Of a DNA stretch of 7,549 nt, positions 5,501 through 7,549 are shown piece after piece. This DNA is from an uncultured Bacteroidales bacterium. Its GTDB lineage: Bacteria > Bacteroidota > Bacteroidia > Bacteroidales > ML635J-15. The notes below the pieces were generated by a model, which worked only from the letters and a program-made list of their open reading frames with translations, did not search any database and was not told where the DNA came from. The translations under genes were made by a program, and so were the position numbers. How positions within the stretch are numbered: the first letter of the stretch is position 1; every line of letters starts with the position of its first letter. The stretch lies in assembly GCA_905233405.1 (NCBI GenBank), contig CAJOEG010000112.1:1-7549 (forward strand), in the 5' to 3' direction.

Positions 5501-6096
5501 AAGCTGGGGACATTGTTGCAAATTATGACACAATAGAAGTTGACAACTGGTATGACAACACTAATTATGGGTTTGCTACTAATTCAACTTATTATATATA
5601 TATTGATTCTACATATTCTGTCCTATTAGACACAACGAAAGCACCAAAACATGAAAACGGACACGAAATAACATACGAATGGGACGAAAGAATATCATCA
5701 GACTCAATTGTCCATATCATTAAAATATTGACAAACAAAGAAGGCTGTGATTCTATTGTGACTTTGGCACTTAAGGTGCTACCAAAACCTGTAACGACAG
5801 AACCTGAGGCTGAAATAGAACAGACACCAGAAATTGTTAAATTCCTTAAATTCCCCAACCCGACATCAACAGGCGAAATTACTGTAGAAGCAAACTACAA
5901 CATTACAAAGGACATTTACGAGTATCAGATATTCAACGAACTAGGCATGTTGATGGATACCGGTTACATTACTAGTAAGGACACACTCATTGACGTATCC
6001 AAATACAATAGTGGCTACTACTATTTAAAGGTACTTTTCGAAGACAAGAAAGAACAGAAGAAACACAAGGCCTTAAAATTTATGGTGGCAAAATAG
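5461..6096 (+). CDS. C-terminal part of the frameshifted surface protein, with T9SS type A sorting domain
   Basis: This frame holds no credible independent gene start: only a TTG at 5461 opens it, with no ribosome-binding or signal sequence. Its content continues the preceding protein. The likely authentic part begins at ITADDILKAG (5479). It contains another repeat unit ending GCDSIVTLALKV, the same motif as SCDSVVELSLNV and GCDSTVVLNLDV upstream, then a Pro/Glu linker (KPVTTEPEAEIEQTPE). The last ~75 residues start KFLKFPNPTSTGEI, contain YEYQIFNELGMLMDTGYI and SKYNSGYYYLKV, and end LKFMVAK. That is the pattern of the type A T9SS C-terminal sorting domain, which directs export across the outer membrane and is removed on surface attachment. 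The stop is the TAG at 6094-6096. As sequenced, the product would be neither secreted nor sorted. It is a broken gene or one with a sequencing error. Confidence 0.82.
   Translation: MRGQIPITADDILKAGDIVANYDTIEVDNWYDNTNYGFATNSTYYIYIDSTYSVLLDTTKAPKHENGHEITYEWDERISSDSIVHIIKILTNKEGCDSIVTLALKVLPKPVTTEPEAEIEQTPEIVKFLKFPNPTSTGEITVEANYNITKDIYEYQIFNELGMLMDTGYITSKDTLIDVSKYNSGYYYLKVLFEDKKEQKKHKALKFMVAK
5476..5482 (+). other. Single-base frameshift site in the surface-protein gene
   Basis: The protein reads ...VSVNGCVVRYQ in the first frame up to the CAA at 5477-5479, then ITADDILKAG in the other frame from 5479. Adding one A to the CCAATT (CCAAATT) joins them smoothly. Stops limit the switch to 5434-5497: the downstream frame has a stop at 5431-5433 and the upstream frame ends at 5498-5500. 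No slippery heptamer for programmed -1 shifting is apparent. Confidence 0.65.
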
Positions 6097-6142
6097 ACAA
6101 GTTTCAAGGTCCGTGTTTATTTTATTCTTGATGCTTATAAGT

Positions 6143-6241
6143 TTATTAGTTTGATATTGTTTATGGTTTCATAAGTTTTTGGTTGTCTATCTAAAAGAAC
6201 TACCACAAACCATCCTAAACATAGGATAATCAAACTAATAA
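6143..6241. repeat. Inverted repeat in the spacer before the glycosyltransferase gene
   Basis: TTATTAGTTTGAT (6143-6155) is exactly complementary to ATCAAACTAATAA (6229-6241). Inside it, ATGGTTT (6163-6169) pairs with AAACCAT (6207-6213). Together they define a ~99-nt AT-rich foldback in the 210-nt gap between the two plus-strand genes. It has no T-tract typical of a terminator and no evident target-site duplication, so it may be a structured leader or terminator region, or a remnant of a small non-autonomous element. Confidence 0.5.
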
Positions 6242-6253
6242 CACAATTGATTT

Positions 6254-6289
6254 TTTGAATCATCAAATCTTCAAATTATTGTATCTTTG
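6254..6289 (+). promoter_or_regulatory. Bacteroidota-type promoter of the glycosyltransferase gene
   Basis: TATCTTTG (6282-6289) matches the -7 consensus TAnnTTTG exactly. The nearest TTTG upstream is 6254-6257, 24 nt away and longer than the usual ~19, so the -33 box is uncertain. AATCATCAAATCTTCAAATT (6258-6277) fills the spacer and shares 13 nt exactly with 3906-3918. The leader to the ATG at 6307 would be about 10 nt. Confidence 0.55.
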
Positions 6290-6306
6290 TGCCAAATTAT
6301 ATAATT

Positions 6307-7260
6307 ATGGATATTTCTGTTGTAGTCCCACTTTATAACGAGGAGGAATCGCTTCCCGAATTGTGCGAATGGATTGTACGTGTGATGAACGAACATTCTT
6401 TTTCATACGAAATTTTGTTTGTAAACGATGGAAGCACCGACAATTCGTGGAATGTTGTTTGCGAATTGAAGAAGAAGTACGATGTTGTGCGGGGCATTTC
6501 TTTCCGTAGAAACTATGGCAAATCAGCCGCGTTGCAGGTAGGATTTCAAGCTTGCAAGGGCGATGTGGTTATTACAATGGATGCCGATATGCAAGACAGT
6601 CCTGATGAAGTACCAGAGCTTTACCGTATGATTAAGGAGGAAGACTACGACCTTGTATCTGGATGGAAGAAAAAACGTTACGATAACACATTTACAAAAA
6701 ATATCCCATCAAAACTGTACAATGCTACCGCTCGCAGGGTTACCGGCATCAAGTTGCATGATATGAACTGTGGACTGAAAGCATATCGCAACAAGGTTGT
6801 GAAAAATATCGAAGTCTACGGAGAAATGCACCGTTATATTCCATATCTGGCAAAGAATGCAGGGTTTACAAAAATTGGAGAAAAGATTGTCGAACACCGC
6901 AAGCGTCAGTATGGTGTGTCGAAATTCGGTCTGGACAGATTTGTTCACGGTTACCTAGATTTGTTTTCATTGTATTTCCTTTCACGTTTCGGCAAGCGTC
7001 CGATGCATTTTTTTGGACTGTGGGGCAGCGTTATGTTCATTATAGGTTTTATTGCTATATGCGTGGTCGGAGGAATAAAGATAGCGGCTTTGTGCAGACA
7101 TGTCCCGGCTCCATTAGTTACAGACACTGCCTATTTTTATCTTGCACTGGTAATGATGATACTCGGTACGCAAATGTTCCTCTCTGGCTTTGTCGGAGAA
7201 ATGATTGCTCGTAACTCGTCAACAAGGAACGACTATCAGATTGAAGAAACATTGGAGTAG
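6307..7260 (+). CDS. Family 2 glycosyltransferase, DPM1/GtrB-like, polyprenyl-phosphate sugar transferase
   Basis: The 317-aa product is a GT-A enzyme of the dolichyl-phosphate mannosyltransferase/GtrB type. Such enzymes move a sugar from UDP- or GDP-sugar to a polyprenyl phosphate on the cytoplasmic face of the inner membrane, providing the donor for later glycan decoration. Visible motifs are VPLYNEEE (7-14), NDGSTD (40-45), the metal-binding DADMQDSP (92-99) and the C-terminal HRKRQYGVSKF (197-207), whose R-YG-SK pattern is typical of GtrB/ArnC-like proteins. Two membrane helices follow, at about 236-260 and 275-299, with a short cytoplasmic tail. Length is normal for the group. A GTG start at 6289 would overlap the last base of the -7 box, so the ATG at 6307 is preferred; it also begins the family at MDISVVVPLYNEE. 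Sugar and final acceptor cannot be read from the sequence, and no flippase or second transferase gene is adjacent. Confidence 0.92.
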   Translation: MDISVVVPLYNEEESLPELCEWIVRVMNEHSFSYEILFVNDGSTDNSWNVVCELKKKYDVVRGISFRRNYGKSAALQVGFQACKGDVVITMDADMQDSPDEVPELYRMIKEEDYDLVSGWKKKRYDNTFTKNIPSKLYNATARRVTGIKLHDMNCGLKAYRNKVVKNIEVYGEMHRYIPYLAKNAGFTKIGEKIVEHRKRQYGVSKFGLDRFVHGYLDLFSLYFLSRFGKRPMHFFGLWGSVMFIIGFIAICVVGGIKIAALCRHVPAPLVTDTAYFYLALVMMILGTQMFLSGFVGEMIARNSSTRNDYQIEETLE

Positions 7261-7340
7261 CTCATTGTTGAGAAAGGCACAATTTATAGAGTTTTATATA
7301 AAGCACAAACAAAAAACTTATTTTGTATTTCATTGATAAG

Positions 7341-7377
7341 CAAATACTTCGGCTATATATAATTAGCTGGTTATTTG
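7341..7377. other. Interrupted stem-loop downstream of the glycosyltransferase gene
   Basis: CAAATA (7341-7346) pairs with TATTTG (7372-7377), and inside it GCTA (7352-7355) pairs with TAGC (7364-7367). GCACAA (7303-7308) and TTGTGC (7378-7383) could add an outer stem. There is no U-tract after it, so function as a terminator is weakly supported. The rest of 7261-7413 is AT-rich with no gene that I can recognise. Confidence 0.3.
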
Positions 7378-7413
7378 TTGTGCATAAATATGGTATATAG
7401 CATTTATTTTTTG

Positions 7414-7444
7414 TTTGTTATTATAAATCAGAGTAGTAATTTTG
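7414..7444 (+). promoter_or_regulatory. Consensus Bacteroidota promoter before the gene at the right edge
   Basis: TTTG (7414-7417), a 19-nt spacer and TAATTTTG (7437-7444) match the -33/-7 consensus TTTG-N19-TAnnTTTG completely. It is the best promoter in the window. It points rightward, with a predicted leader of about 55 nt before the ATG at 7507. Confidence 0.65.
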
Positions 7445-7506
7445 CAGACCAAAATTGTTGATGACATCAAATGTTGAATATTGTTAGAAAGATGTGACGG
7501 TCAGTG

Positions 7507-7549
7507 ATGAAAGGAGTTTTACTTTCAATATTTTTCTTTTCGTTATCAG
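7507..7549 (+). CDS. Start of a probable exported protein, truncated by the window end
   Basis: The ATG at 7507 opens a frame that stays open to the window edge and reads MKGVLLSIFFFSLS (14 codons). One lysine followed by a hydrophobic run is the pattern of an N-terminal signal peptide. A consensus promoter lies about 60 nt upstream in the same direction, which supports a real gene start. The mature protein is outside the window and no family can be named. The 55-nt leader (7452-7506) shows no obvious ribosome-binding motif next to the ATG, as elsewhere in this DNA. Confidence 0.5.
   Translation, partial: MKGVLLSIFFFSLS

Noticed and set aside
5485..5505. Programmed -1 ribosomal frameshifting at ATTAAAAG near the first stop of the surface-protein gene
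   Set aside because: The bases do not fit X XXY YYZ in the zero frame, and no convincing stem or pseudoknot follows. A one-base deletion explains the break more simply.
6097..6306. Riboswitch or small RNA in the spacer before the glycosyltransferase gene
   Set aside because: The -7 box at 6282-6289 puts the transcript start only about 10 nt before the ATG, so the spacer is not in the leader. No known riboswitch core is recognisable.

Overview
The window looks like chromosomal DNA from a Bacteroidales-type member of the Bacteroidota. Evidence: a C-terminal type IX secretion (T9SS) sorting domain, the short AMP nucleosidase, a twin HU-CCDC81 plus SPOR protein, promoter boxes of the TAnnTTTG type, start codons without Shine-Dalgarno sequences, and AT-rich intergenic DNA. 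I recognise no phage, CRISPR, transposase or defence genes, and no clear new multi-gene system.

Layout. Positions 1-215 hold the 5' end of a minus-strand kdsB gene with a strong Shine-Dalgarno sequence. It stops abruptly at a BamHI/Sau3AI site (216-221). The DNA beyond that site starts in the middle of murB. This looks like an artificial or recombinational join of two unrelated pieces, and the kdsB side looks foreign. From 218 to 1722 run the 3' part of murB and the complete mltG, co-directional and 11 nt apart (peptidoglycan precursor synthesis and glycan-strand termination). Convergent to them on the minus strand is a 353-aa HU-CCDC81/TM/SPOR protein (1780-2841), followed downstream by a hairpin terminator. 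Next on the minus strand is amn (2973-3743), bracketed by two copies of a perfect palindrome that look like REP elements.

On the plus strand, 4046-6096 encodes a secreted, multidomain cell-surface protein: signal peptide, PCMD-like domain, cadherin-like sandwich, Cys-containing repeats and a T9SS sorting domain. A single-base frameshift near 5479 splits it into two reading frames. A 210-nt AT-rich spacer with a 13-bp inverted repeat leads to a DPM1/GtrB-like membrane glycosyltransferase (6307-7260). The last 289 nt are mostly non-coding, but contain a textbook Bacteroidota promoter (7414-7444) and the first 14 codons of a likely exported protein (7507-7549).

Most genes concern the cell envelope: MurB, MltG, the SPOR protein, the polyprenyl-phosphate glycosyltransferase and the surface protein. 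amn is a purine salvage outlier. Apart from murB-mltG, the genes appear to be separate transcription units, each with its own promoter.
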